Shown here: positions 20,955 through 31,600 of the stretch, piece after piece | How the letters are laid out: each line of letters opens with the position of its first letter | Numbering within the stretch: the stretch's first letter is position 1 | Program-made: the position numbers and the translations under genes | Source of the DNA: Crossaster papposus | Taxonomy: Eukaryota; Echinodermata; Asteroidea; Velatida; Solasteridae | Assembly (NCBI GenBank): GCA_037893245.1 | Contig: JBAIAA010000025.1 | Coordinates: 930,001 to 994,000, forward strand | Direction: 5' to 3' | DNA length: 64,000 nt | The notes under the pieces: generated by a model | Database searches by the model: none | Seen by the model: the letters and a program-made list of their open reading frames with translations, nothing else | Told to the model about the DNA's origin: nothing

Positions 20955-21716
20955 TCAGCCTACTTTGCCGTCAGACCTACGGTGTTGCGTCTTGCCACAG
21001 ACCTACGGGCTACTAGTATGTATATACTATATAGTACTGTACACCATTACATTGTTCTCCGTATACCCATTAGCTCCTACCCTGTGAGGAGATAGCACTA
21101 GTCAATAGCAGCTGCTACTTCGTTGTTTCTGTCTTAATTGTCTAAATTGGTCACTTTTGAAGCCAAAATACGTTTTAGCTTTGTTATTTCGGGTGTTTTG
21201 TTACTTTTTGTAACCTCCCCCCACCCCCCTCCTGCGAGTCGGCGTCGTCGTTGTCATCGGCGAACGTCTGCGATTGTGATGATATTGCCCAGCGTCAAGT
21301 TGCCGTTGTGCTTCACTACAAAGGGCACACTGTGACTGCTGCAAAAAAGCGAAATAGTTTGACAATTTTCAGCAGGAAATGAAACAAAATTGCGGCAGAA
21401 GCAAGAAAGTTAGACAGAAACACAGAATTGACCGAAATTGCCGATAATTTGAAGCGATTCAGACAGCGAAAATTATTACCAGAGCTGAAATTTGTGGTTG
21501 TGTGCGCAAGCGTTTTGGCGGCATTTGCGCAGCGCACACTTGCAAACAACGCCGCACAATTGCGCAGTACATGCGCACTGACACTAGCAAATGCTAAAAC
21601 GCCCGAAACTCACAAAAACGCAAGAAATATCACACATTCTTGCACCGAGTTTCACTTAGGAATGCATTCATTCACATATGCTTTTAGTGCCGTTTTCGTC
21701 GAACTGAGGAAATTCA
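20955..21716. other. Interval without a recognised gene
   Basis: Mixed-composition DNA between the GC-rich frames and the repeat block at 21717. Short open frames exist but have no recognisable features. Confidence 0.5.
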
Positions 21717-22001
21717 CATGTCAGATGGTCAGATTCGTATGACAACCCCCTCTGAGAAGTCGAAAATCAAAATTCTGTCCCAATAGAACTCATGCCCTTG
21801 ATCTCCTGATCATTTTCGTTATATGGGTTCTTTTCGATTCCGTGGAGCGATCGCGAGTTATTCCAGTCGGACTGAAGAAGAAAGAAAGAAGAATAAAATT
21901 AACGCAAAATCGGTTCACTGGCAAAGTAAGGGTGCCGCGGCGCTGCCACTCCCAGCCGGGCGAACCCGTTGGGTGTGACGCTCCCGCGTCACCCTCACAT
22001 G
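21717..22001. repeat. 280-bp direct repeat flanking the zinc-knuckle element, left copy
   Basis: Begins TGTCAGATGGTCAGATTCGT and ends with a GC-rich block that folds: GGGTG pairs with CACCC and TGACGC with GCGTCA. The right copy is 24412-24690, with a handful of differences. A shorter 55-bp version of its start also flanks the element directly on both sides (22003-22060 and 24338-24393). Confidence 0.8.
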
Positions 22002-22068
22002 TCAGATGGTCAGATTCGTATGACAACCCCCTCTGTCGTCGAACTGAGGAAATTCATTCACATGTCAG

Positions 22069-24334
22069 TTGCAACCCAGTCTCCTTCTTAAATTGTGTAC
22101 ATATCACAATTGACCAATTGTGTGTATATCACAATTTAAGAAACTGTACATGCGCAGTAATGCTGGCAAAACGGAGGTTGGCCCTCAAAGAGTGAATAAA
22201 CAAGTGTATGATGTTCTTATTAGTTGCAGTAGTTGTTTAAGTTTGGGATTGGAAAAGGAAAAAGTCGGGTTAGGACGATGGCCACGAAGGAACTACAGAG
22301 GGAGCTGTCTGCATACCTGACTACTGATGCGAAGATACCATACGACGAGATGTGCCAGCTGATTGCCGAGACCGCCGGGGAGACCGACGTCGCCTGCGTC
22401 CAACAGCTGAGCGACAACAAATGGTGCGTCACCTGCAAGACCGAAGCGGCGAAGACGAAGATCCTGCAAGCCGGCCTGCTCGTCGGGCAACACCAAGTAA
22501 CGTCCACACCGGTGAGCAGGAAACTGACTTTTGTAACCATCCGTGACGCACCATTTGAGTTGCGCGACGTCACCATCTCCTCGGCGCTATCTCCCTACGG
22601 CAAGGTGGCCGGCATCAGACGTGGCCACTGGCAAAAACATCTGGGGTGGGAGAACGGCCACCGGCACGCACGTATGGAACTGAGTCGTCCGATCCCATCG
22701 TATGTGCGTGTCGGTGGGTACCAACTGAGGGTGAGCTACGACCACCAGGAGAGGACGTGCCGGGTTTGCGGGTTGGCCGGCCACCTGGCTGCGGGGTGCC
22801 CGTCAGTTGTGTGCTACAACTGCAACAAGCACGGGCACCGCAGCCGGGAGTGTCCCGAGCCGGTGATATGTCGGGGGTGCGGGGAGACGGGGCACTATGC
22901 CGCACGGTGCCCCCGTTCATACGCCGGTCGGCTGCGTGCTTCGGCGTTCACCGGCTCGGACAACGACGACATCGGCGGCGACCCGCAGCCTGAGAGACCA
23001 CCCACACCACCTCGGGCCAGTCCAGACCGTGCTGTTACCACCCGTCAGGCGAGACCGCCCAGAGTGCCCCGGACCCCACCCCAGGACGCCCCCCCCCCCC
23101 CCCCCCCCCCCCCCCCCGCAGCCGGCCAGACCACCCAAGCCTTCACGGCCCAGCACCCCACCGCAGAGACCATCTGAAGCCGGCACACCCACTGCAGGCG
23201 GCACCAAGCCCGCCCGCACAGCCAACCGTCCACCTCGGCGTGGTGCGGGCGTGGCGGGTGCCCCGACCACGGAGAGTATAACGGCAACGGTGTCGATGTC
23301 ATCGTTGTCGTCGGCAAACACATCGATGACTACGAACGTGTCGCTCCCCTCCGTGGAAGGCGGTGAAAGTAACCCGTGCGTGCCGGACCTCCCGTGGATA
23401 ACGTCGGACGAGAAAACCAGGGACTGGGCGGAGATGGTAGCGAGTGCGGAGGCGGAGATCCAGCAAGAGATGGAGCGACGGAGCCAGGATAGCAATTCCG
23501 ACGGGTCCGTCGCGTCCGTGACATCCACCGCCTCCGTAAAACGCTGTCACCTTTCCTCGGATTCCCCTGAGGAATGGTCGACGATACGACAGAAAAAAAA
23601 CCCAGCTACAACAAAGAAGAAGGCACGAGCCAACAAAAAATGAACTGTTTTCTTTGGTGGTGGGTAACGTGAGTTGTTTTGTTTAAATAAGTGGTGGTTG
23701 GTTTATTCCCTTTGTGTGTTTTGTAAATAATAAGAAGATGTAAATTTTATGTAAATAATTCCACAGTTGTGCGTTTTTCGTAAATTATAGGAAGAGTCAA
23801 TTTTGTTTTGTGTGTAAATAACATTCCAGTTGTCCATTATTGATAGTAATCCAAGCGTTTCTTTTGGTGGAGGGTTATGTCCCTAGTGCGGTTTATTTAA
23901 TGTTTGCATTGTCAAAACAAGTTGTATTTAATTTTTATATTGTAAATACTGTGACCGTTGTGTATATGAGTGTTTGTTTTGTTTACAAGAATAAAACAAT
24001 TTAAAAACTAAAAAAAAAACAATTCATATTACCGCATTAACAGCAATTCTTATTATTGTTATTATTTGACGCAAGTTTAATTGCATTGTATCTCAAGTTT
24101 TGTTTTTCTTTCTGTACCCTAACCCGACTTTTCCCTTATTCTACCCCAAAACAAAGTAATGAACTTAAACCAACTAATTCAAGTAATAAGAACATCATAC
24201 ACTTGTTTATTCACTCTTTCAAGACCAACCTCCGTTTTGCCGGTATTACTGCGCATGTACAGTTTCTTAAATTGTGATATACACACAATTGGTCAATTGT
24301 GATATGTACACAATTTAAGAAGGAGACTGGGTTG
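22069..24334. mobile_element. Transposon-like unit with ~200-bp imperfect inverted repeats and one zinc-knuckle gene
   Basis: The left arm (22072-22276) is the inverted complement, with gaps, of the right arm (24118-24334). GTCAG lies immediately outside each end (22064-22068 and 24335-24339), a plausible 5-bp target duplication, since the uninterrupted CATGTCAGATGGTCAG occurs at 21716-21731. Each outer end also holds its own ~55-bp near-palindrome. The arms reach almost to the gene's ATG. No transposase is present, so this is non-autonomous by DNA-transposon standards. Whether the gene is cargo or part of the mobility system is unknown. Confidence 0.7.
22278..23643 (+). pseudogene. Triple CCHC zinc-knuckle protein (LINE ORF1/ZCCHC3-like), copy A, shifted at a C29 run
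   Basis: The ATG at 22278 (gacgATGGCC) begins a protein with an RRM-like region (VTIRDAPFELRDV) and then three C-x2-C-x4-H-x4-C knuckles in a row: CRVCGLAGHLAAGC, CYNCNKHGHRSREC and CRGCGETGHYAARC. These suggest nucleic-acid binding, as in ORF1 proteins of some LINEs and in ZCCHC3-like proteins. A Pro-rich linker follows, with a run of 29 C at 23089-23117. The frame opened at the ATG ends at 23177. One base fewer would keep it open to 23643, as in copy B. The C-terminus is Ser-rich with a basic KKKARANKK end. The gene is strongly GC-rich compared with its flanks. AATAAA and an A-run follow near 23990-24019. Confidence 0.8.
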
Positions 24335-24411
24335 GTCAGATGGTCAGATTCGTATGACAACCCCCTCTGTCGTCGAACTGAGGAAATTCATTTTCACATT
24401 TTTTTTTTGTC

Positions 24412-24690
24412 ATTGTCAGATGGTCAGATTCGTATGACAACCCCCTCTGAGAAGTCGAAAATCAAAATTCTGTCCCAATAGAACTCATGCCCTTGATCTC
24501 CTGATCGTTTTCGTTATTGGGTTCTTTTCGATTCCGTGGAGCGATCGCGAGTTATTCCAGTCGGACTGAAGAAGAAAGAAGAAAGAATAAAATTAACGCA
24601 AAATCGGTGCACTGGCAAAGTAAGGGTGCCGCGGCGCTGCCACTCCCAGCCGGGCGAACCCGTTGGGCGTGACGCTCCCGCGTCACCCTA
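24412..24690. repeat. 280-bp direct repeat, right copy
   Basis: Same orientation as 21717-22001, with the same GC-rich foldback at its end. Also present in the duplicate at 44899-45177. Confidence 0.8.
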
Positions 24691-25489
24691 GAAAAACCAA
24701 ACAGACCGGCCGTCTGACAGTGCGCCCTCAACTGACGTAATGCAGTCACGTTTCTAAATTGCATATTCATATCCACGATCGACATACAATTTCGCGACAT
24801 GTTTGCACGATGAACGTTAACATTTGCGCAATAGCGATCTGTTTCAGAGTGTTTTTACAGAGATAATGTTGTAATATTTAAGTAATGACAATGTGAAAGA
24901 GAGAAATTTGTCCAAAAGTCAACACGAAAGGAATTAATTATTGTTTTTACGTTCCCAAACTGTGACTGAAAGTGGTCGGCGCGCACGGAATTCGAAGCCG
25001 AAAACGAAGCTGGCGCTCAAACTCCGCAATAACCAAGGGAGTACCAACTCAAATAACACGGGATGCGCCGCCCAATCGCGAACAACAAACTCGGCAACAA
25101 CTCGGCCACCGAGCAAGGGATACAATTTGCGAAGGCTTCGCGTAACACAGTAGCTGCCGCTTAAACGCGAACAGCCAACAATTCGGCAACCGAGTTACGG
25201 TATACGATTTCGGGAAGGCTTCGGCCCGAACTCCGGCAAGGACAATGCAAAAATAACGCAATAGTTTACGCAAAAAAGGCCCACAACACATCAACAGGCA
25301 ATCAAAAAGCGACTGCACGTTTATCAGTAACGTCCGTTTCTCCCAAATCTCACCACGGACGAATACGCGTTGTTTTTTGTAATCTTATTCCCCGGGGGAT
25401 TCGAAGTCGCGAACGATCTGGCACCCCGCCGCACCGACGCCGGCGGCACACACGCGCGGTGACGAGTCGCCCGACCAAAAGCGCCGCGT

Positions 25490-25640
25490 CTCTCCAACAT
25501 GGCGCCAACCATGTGCCAATATGGCGCGGCCCTGTGTTCCAAGATGGCGGCGCCCAGGGACAAGATGGCGCATTTTTCATCTTTTATAGTATAGATCTCA
25601 TTGGTTGATAGCCATCTTGATTTCAAAATGGCCGCCACTT
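25490..25640. repeat. Cluster of ATGGCG/AAGATGGCGGC motifs
   Basis: CAACATGGCGCC, CAATATGGCGCG, CCAAGATGGCGGC, CAAGATGGCGC and the inverse GCCATCTTGATTTC lie within 150 bp. AAGATGGCGGC is the known YY1 binding core in animals. Similar words recur at 16405, 45977-46127, 50153 and 50325. Any binding is inference. Confidence 0.55.
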
Positions 25641-25706
25641 TAGGACAAAGGGTCGTATGAATAAAAACTAGCAAATGCTACGAAGTACAAGCAAAAAGTA
25701 AAAGTA

Positions 25707-26120
25707 TTTACAACAGTATTTGTTTTCAAAATGAACTATGTGAACTTTTCATTTTTTGTGAAAATCCCATATTTTATACAGTGCAGATAGACATGCATAT
25801 TTTGGCTAAAATATTTCAAAGATCAGATATTTCTATATTAAAAATACTTGTTGTTCACCTAAGAAAAAGAGGTGCACTTAATATATCCCATAATAGTTAA
25901 ATCCAATTGTCGTCAGGATAATAAGCATGGTGTATGGGTCGCCAATGACTGTTTGGAAGACGATATCCAACATATTTTCTTTTTCAGAGTATGTAACCAT
26001 TACAATATCCTACATAAAAAAGTATATCATGGGCTGTAAACAGAATGTTATATTACATGTTGGACTGATCAGCAGGATAACCTTAAGCAACACCAAGCTT
26101 GAATATCCCAAACTGAAGCG
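25707..26120. other. AT-rich interval before the satellite
   Basis: No gene or clear element. It follows the right break of copy A. Confidence 0.5.
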
Positions 26121-27520
26121 TCCATATCAAGAGCTGTAATCCGGGATATTATCCAAAAATGAATGTTCTATGGAGGCCTGTAACATGGAGAATAATATTC
26201 CACAACTAAACTTCCATCAGGGGCTGTTACTGAGATGATAATATCCCACGATGAAGCTTCCACTAGGATAATATGAAGCTTATATGAAGCTTCTACCAGG
26301 TGCTGTAACTGGGATAATATTATCCCACGATGAAGCTTCCATCAAGGGCTGTTTGCATGATAATACTATCCCATGATGAAGCTTCCATCAATGGCTGTAA
26401 CCGGGATATTATCCCACAATGAAACTTCTATCAAGGGCTGTTAAAATGGGGATAATACTATCCCACGATGAAGCTTCCATCAAGGGCTGTTTGCAGGATA
26501 ATATTATCCCACGATGAAGCTTCCATCAAGGGCCGTAAACGGAATAATATTGTCCCACGATGAAGCTTCCACCAAGGGCTGTAACCGGGATAATATTATC
26601 CCACGATGAAGCTTCCACCAAGGGTTGTAACCGGGATAATATTATCCCACGATGAAGCTTCCATCAAGGGCCGTAAACGTAATAATATTATATCCCACGA
26701 TGAAGCTTCCACCAAGGGCTGTAACCGGGATAATATTATCCCACGATGAAGCTTCCATGAAGGGCTGTAACCGGGATAATATTATCCCACGATGAAGCTT
26801 CCACCGAGGGCTGTAACCGGGATAATATTATCCCACGATGAAGCTTCCACCGAGGGCTGTAACCGGGATAATATTATCCCACAAGGAAGCTTCCACCAAG
26901 GGTTGTAACCGGGATAATATTATCCCACGATGAAGCTTCCACCGAGGGCTGTAACCGGGATAATATTATCCCACGATGAAGCTTCCACCGAGGGCTGTAA
27001 CCGGGATAATATTATCCCACAAGGAAGCTTCCACCAAGGGTTGTAACCGGGATAATATTATCCCACGATGAAGCTTCCACAAAGTGCTGTAACCGGGATA
27101 ATATTATCCCACGATGAAGCTTCCACAAAGTGCTGTACCCGGGATAATATTATCCCACGATGAAGCTTCCACCAAGGGTTGTAACCGGGATAATATTATC
27201 CCACGATGAAGCTTCCACCGAGGGCTGTAACCGGGATAATATTATCCCACGATGAAGCTTCCACCAAGGGCTGGATAATATTATCCCACGATGAAGCTTC
27301 CACAAAGTGCTGTAACCGGGATAATATTATCCCACGATGAAGCTTCCACAAAGTGCTGTACCCGGGATAATATTATCCCACGATGAAGCTTCCACAAAGT
27401 GCTGTACCCGGGATAATATTATCCCACGATGAAGCTTCCACCAAGGGCTGTAACCGGGATAATATTATCCCACAAGGAAGCTTCCATCAAAGGCTGTAAT
27501 CAGGATAATATTTAGGGCAT
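26121..27520. repeat. 46-bp satellite array with a palindrome in every unit
   Basis: Roughly 25 or more tandem units. Each core unit contains GGGATAATATTATCCC, a perfect 16-bp palindrome, followed by ACGATGAAGCTTCCACC and AAGGGCTGTAACC. Spacing measured between successive palindromes near 26587 and 26633 is 46 bp. Units at the left edge are shorter and diverged, while the middle is highly homogeneous, as expected under unequal crossing-over. No coding potential. Confidence 0.95.
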
Positions 27521-27999
27521 ACTGAAGCTGTCACCAGTATATTATGATGTTTCCAGGCAAATTATGCTTCAAAATATCTGGTCAAGCTATAGTCCTAATG
27601 GTCAAATGAATAATAACTTTTGTATAAAACATTATTTTCAATTGGAAACATCTTAAATTTTCTGATTTATTCAAAATGTCAACAACAAAAATGTATTATT
27701 CTAACAAGTTTCAAAATATGTTTTCACATGACTAGTAAAATAACCAAGGTTGAATGTTAATTTAAACAAAACGTACCGTCTTTAGATATTGTGTACTTGC
27801 ACAATACTGTCCAACAAATTAATACAACTGCAGCTGCTTTTTTAAGGGTTTTACACTGTGGCATACAAATTGCTTATCACACCATGCTACTGGCAAATCT
27901 GTGTGAATACTGAGATACAATCAGAGACTCTGTCTTGTATGTACTTTATATAAACAAATGATAAGTTTAAAAATTATTATGAACACAACTACCTTTGAA
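27521..27999. other. Noncoding AT-rich interval
   Basis: No gene, repeat or RNA recognised between the satellite and the hairpin at 28000. Confidence 0.5.
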
Positions 28000-28108
28000 G
28001 AAGATCTTGGGTAAATAAAGTGCTCACAGTGTTATTGGCGGGGGCCATGTATGAAAATTTGGCCCCCGCCAATAACACGGTCGCGCACTTTATTTACCTA
28101 AAATCTTC
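28000..28108. repeat. 109-bp inverted repeat (hairpin)
   Basis: GTAAATAAAGTGC (28011) pairs with GCACTTTATTTAC (28085), and GTGTTATTGGCGGGGGCCA (28029) pairs with TGGCCCCCGCCAATAACAC (28060). The loop is about 12 bases. AAGATCTT-like flanks extend the pairing. It may be a small foldback MITE. It lies about 520 bp beyond the stop codon of the ParB-like gene. Confidence 0.85.
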
Positions 28109-28546
28109 ACGTTATACTGTTATAGTGCTCCGCAGCTCTCTATTTTTCTTTACTTTTGAAGAATGTACATGTACAAGTTTTCCTTTCGGTCACAACAATA
28201 ATTAAAGATTTCGTGTCCGTGCTTTACCAGAATATAGGAGTTTCTGTCGGTAAATATTTCATACAGCCTTTTCTTCTTAGGATGTAAATTTTCTAAAAGT
28301 GGCAAATTCCCGCTTCGCATAACTGGGTCAAATTGGGTAGTCGATATTACTAATGTACTGATCAGGCTAGCCAGGATAATTAGTTATGACAAATATTACG
28401 AACAATACTACTTTATCAACGTAGTCGAACCTTTCATAACGTCAATTCAAATGAAGTCATGAAGCCATGAAGTCAAATGCAGTTTTAATCTTATCTTGTT
28501 AAAGTCAAATTCGTCCTCCTGGTTTGCTTGCTCAGTGGTTGTTGTA

Positions 28547-28577
28547 TTTATTCATTTACAAGTCCTATTTGTTTATT
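28547..28577 (-). terminator. Polyadenylation signals of the ParB-like gene
   Basis: Two AATAAA hexamers on the minus strand (28572-28577 and 28547-28552) lie about 55-85 bases past the stop codon at 28633. Confidence 0.6.
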
Positions 28578-28632
28578 TGTTTATGTGGGGAACCTGGATC
28601 AGGAGTGCCTCGTCTCCCAGCACTGCCATGTA

Positions 28633-31600
28633 CTAATTAGAATCAAGGGACAGCATAGAATCGTCATCTATGCTGTCCTCTTCTTCTTGCCTATTATGTT
28701 CAACCTGTAGACGTGATGCTACTTCTTTTTGTATTTGTCGCATGGTTTCTCCTCTTGCAACCACCAGGGCATTCCTGCCACATTCACAGGCTGTAAGTGC
28801 AGCTGTTGCTGTAATTGTAAAAGAAATAACAAATTATGAGCAATTCATAGCGATGGCAAATTACAACGGCACTAATACAACACACCTTTAATAGATTTTG
28901 TTTATTAGATTAGATCATGATAAAAAACTGAAAGGTTCTAGTGCCTAGAAAGTTAAACCTAAGAAACAACTCATTATTACTGCAATCGCGTAATCGATAA
29001 TACTATGTCTTTTTTTTCGAAAAAAGAGTCTGTCGGATAATTAACTTATTTTTCTGCACTCATTTCCACCAAATATTTGCATGGTCCAGAGTTTTTAGCT
29101 GTTAATTTTTGTTTTAAGAATTCATAAGATAGTGAACATCAACATTCTACTGTGAAGGTAGAATTTACTTGTTATTTCATTGATTATCACAGGTTTGAGT
29201 CCAGCCTTGCCAATTTTTTTGTTCACTTACAATAGATGACCCATCGTAACTTGTGATGATTTAAAAAATATATTACTAAAGGTACGACTAGTTGAACACA
29301 CCGTAAGTACCTTAACAATGGTGTTGAACATGTCGTAAGTTAATAAGGCGTATCTTTTGGTCATGGTGAGTTATGAAGTGTCTTTTCAAAGCCAGTTTCA
29401 TGGCATGACAAGTGAATAAACAAGACCAACATCAGTGATAATGCATGGACAATTTTCTATGTAAAATACAGTTAGGTGCATGTGATATATGTTGATAAAT
29501 TAATAGAAATTGTCAAAGTTTTAAAGCTTAATGCGAGGCTATTATTTACTAGAATACTTGCACCCATACTGAATAATTACATACCCTTTATGGTTAGGTC
29601 AATGATCCAGTCTCCCTCCTGACTCTCTTTCGACACCGTGTGAAGAATCGGGTCTTCCTTCAGGAGAGCATCACACCCCTCTACCCTGCTCTCTGCCTCA
29701 TCAGTGCGAAAAATGGCCTTTAGATGTATGGCCATGTGTCCAGTTACTGCATCTGCAATAATGTAATGAAAGGATTTGTGCTGTTAACCCTAACCCCCTA
29801 GGCTTTCCCTTACGAAAATGTCCTGTGGTATTTAATACCACAGGATATTTACCACACAGATTCCTGTGGTTTTTTGGGACATTACCACAGGCCCTGTGGT
29901 AAATGTCCCAAAAAACCACAGGAATCTGTGTGGTAAATATCCTGTGGTATTAAATACCACAGGACATTTTCGGCTAAAGAATTGAGTACTACAGAATACT
30001 ACTTAGTATTTTGTAGCACTGGGTCTCTCTGTGACTGATGATTGGGTGTGTACTGACACTGAGTACTGAGTACAGATACATGTACTGGCAACTACAAAAT
30101 ACTAATAGGGTGTAGTATTTTGTAGTATTTGGTACTTCCACCCCAATTGTATTTGTAATATTCTTTAGCATTGGGTCTTTTTGCTTGTTGAGTGTGTTTG
30201 GTCAGTAATGGGTTTTGGTGATTGATTTAATCCAAGGCTGGACTACTGCATTTGTTTGGCAGGTAATTTTTTCCTCTAAACCCAGCCACCTAAGTACATG
30301 CACTACATATTACTATGTACACTATTTGGGGTGAAGCACTATTTGGTACTTCCCTCCAAACAGTGTGCTTAGCAATATGTAGTACATGAACTACATATTA
30401 CTACATACACTATTTTGGGTGAAGTACCAAATACTAAAAATTACTACAAGCATTGCAAACAAGTAGTTGAGAGTACTGCATACTACTTTTTACTACTAGT
30501 AGTATTTAGTAGCATTAGGTAGGGTACGTGTAATGAGTACATTAATATCATATTGTTTACAAATATTTATCGAAAAAATATAAACAAATACAATTATTTA
30601 CTTTTTACAGTTGATGAGGGAACATCTTTTTTGACTCGCGCTGTATGTGTTCCTTTTTACACGAATGACTGACTTTTAGGATTTGATGCGCACTACCCAC
30701 AAGACTATACCATAAGTTTAATTCACTGCTACAACGACGTGTGATCTATAACCAGCACATGCATGAGACAGTTGATTACAATACCTTTCTGTCCTGTTTG
30801 AAAGTGGTAGATGGTTACCAGTTCCTGGAACTTGTGCTCTTGCAGGAGCTGGATGACAGTTGCTACCGTCATTATCGATACCTCTGTGCAGATGGTGGTT
30901 TCTACTTGTCCGATTGAGTTGATGACCTCCATGACAGTTTCAAACTGTCCAGTATTTTCCTGATAGATGTGATAATATTCAGGTATTTAACTAAACCACT
31001 CCTATGTCTATCCATTACGTTCAATTACACCAACAAGTTCAGTTTTCACAAAGACAAAGAATATATAATTTTTAGTGATAACCTTGGCCAAGGCCATTGT
31101 CGTTTATTTGGCCGAAATCCACCCACGCGCTGCAGTTTAATAGTTTAGCATGTGCGCACAGTGCAAAAATACATCGCGTACAGCGACCTCACGCGACCAC
31201 TAGGCAAAACATTGCAGCTGGGGCCTGACAATGGCCTTAGTTCATTCATTCATGCGAGGTTATGGGGGTGGTTCTCATTATGCTAATAGTCTAGGTTGAC
31301 CTTTAAAGTCGTTTTGTTTTTGGTCGATTGTTGCATAGAAAATGCATATTTAGACCACGCACATGCTCAGGTACATTGTTGGTCACGTATTATAATATTA
31401 TAAACGAGTACATAGATCTACAATACATATATACAGGGTGCTCAAAATATCAAAGATCAATCTGGCTGCAAGTTGATTCGTATAATTATAGTAATTGTAA
31501 CGAAGGCTTTCGAAGAATTGCACGTGTAGAATGGATGGTGGAAACTGTCAGGAGTAGATCAGTGGAGGGTAATATCATATCAATTAAATTTTCGCTCGTT

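Larger units (their letters stand above)
22299..25706. repeat. 3.4-kb duplicated segment, copy A
   Basis: Matches 42787-46193 apparently base for base apart from one C in the homopolymer (29 versus 28). It holds most of the zinc-knuckle gene, the right inverted-repeat arm, the right 280-bp repeat and about 1 kb of further repeat sequence. At its right edge it cuts through a MITE that is complete in copy B. Confidence 0.95.

Noticed and set aside
22917-23528. 203-residue antisense frame opposite the zinc-knuckle gene
   Set aside because: Shadow of a GC-rich coding region; it includes a poly-Gly run from the C29 tract and the plus strand has clear knuckles.
26121-27520. CRISPR-like array
   Set aside because: Whole units including the supposed spacers are repeated, so it is a satellite; the window is eukaryotic.
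31433-31470. CAGGGTG start like that of the mariner-like MITE
   Set aside because: The following bases differ and no inverted partner end was found.
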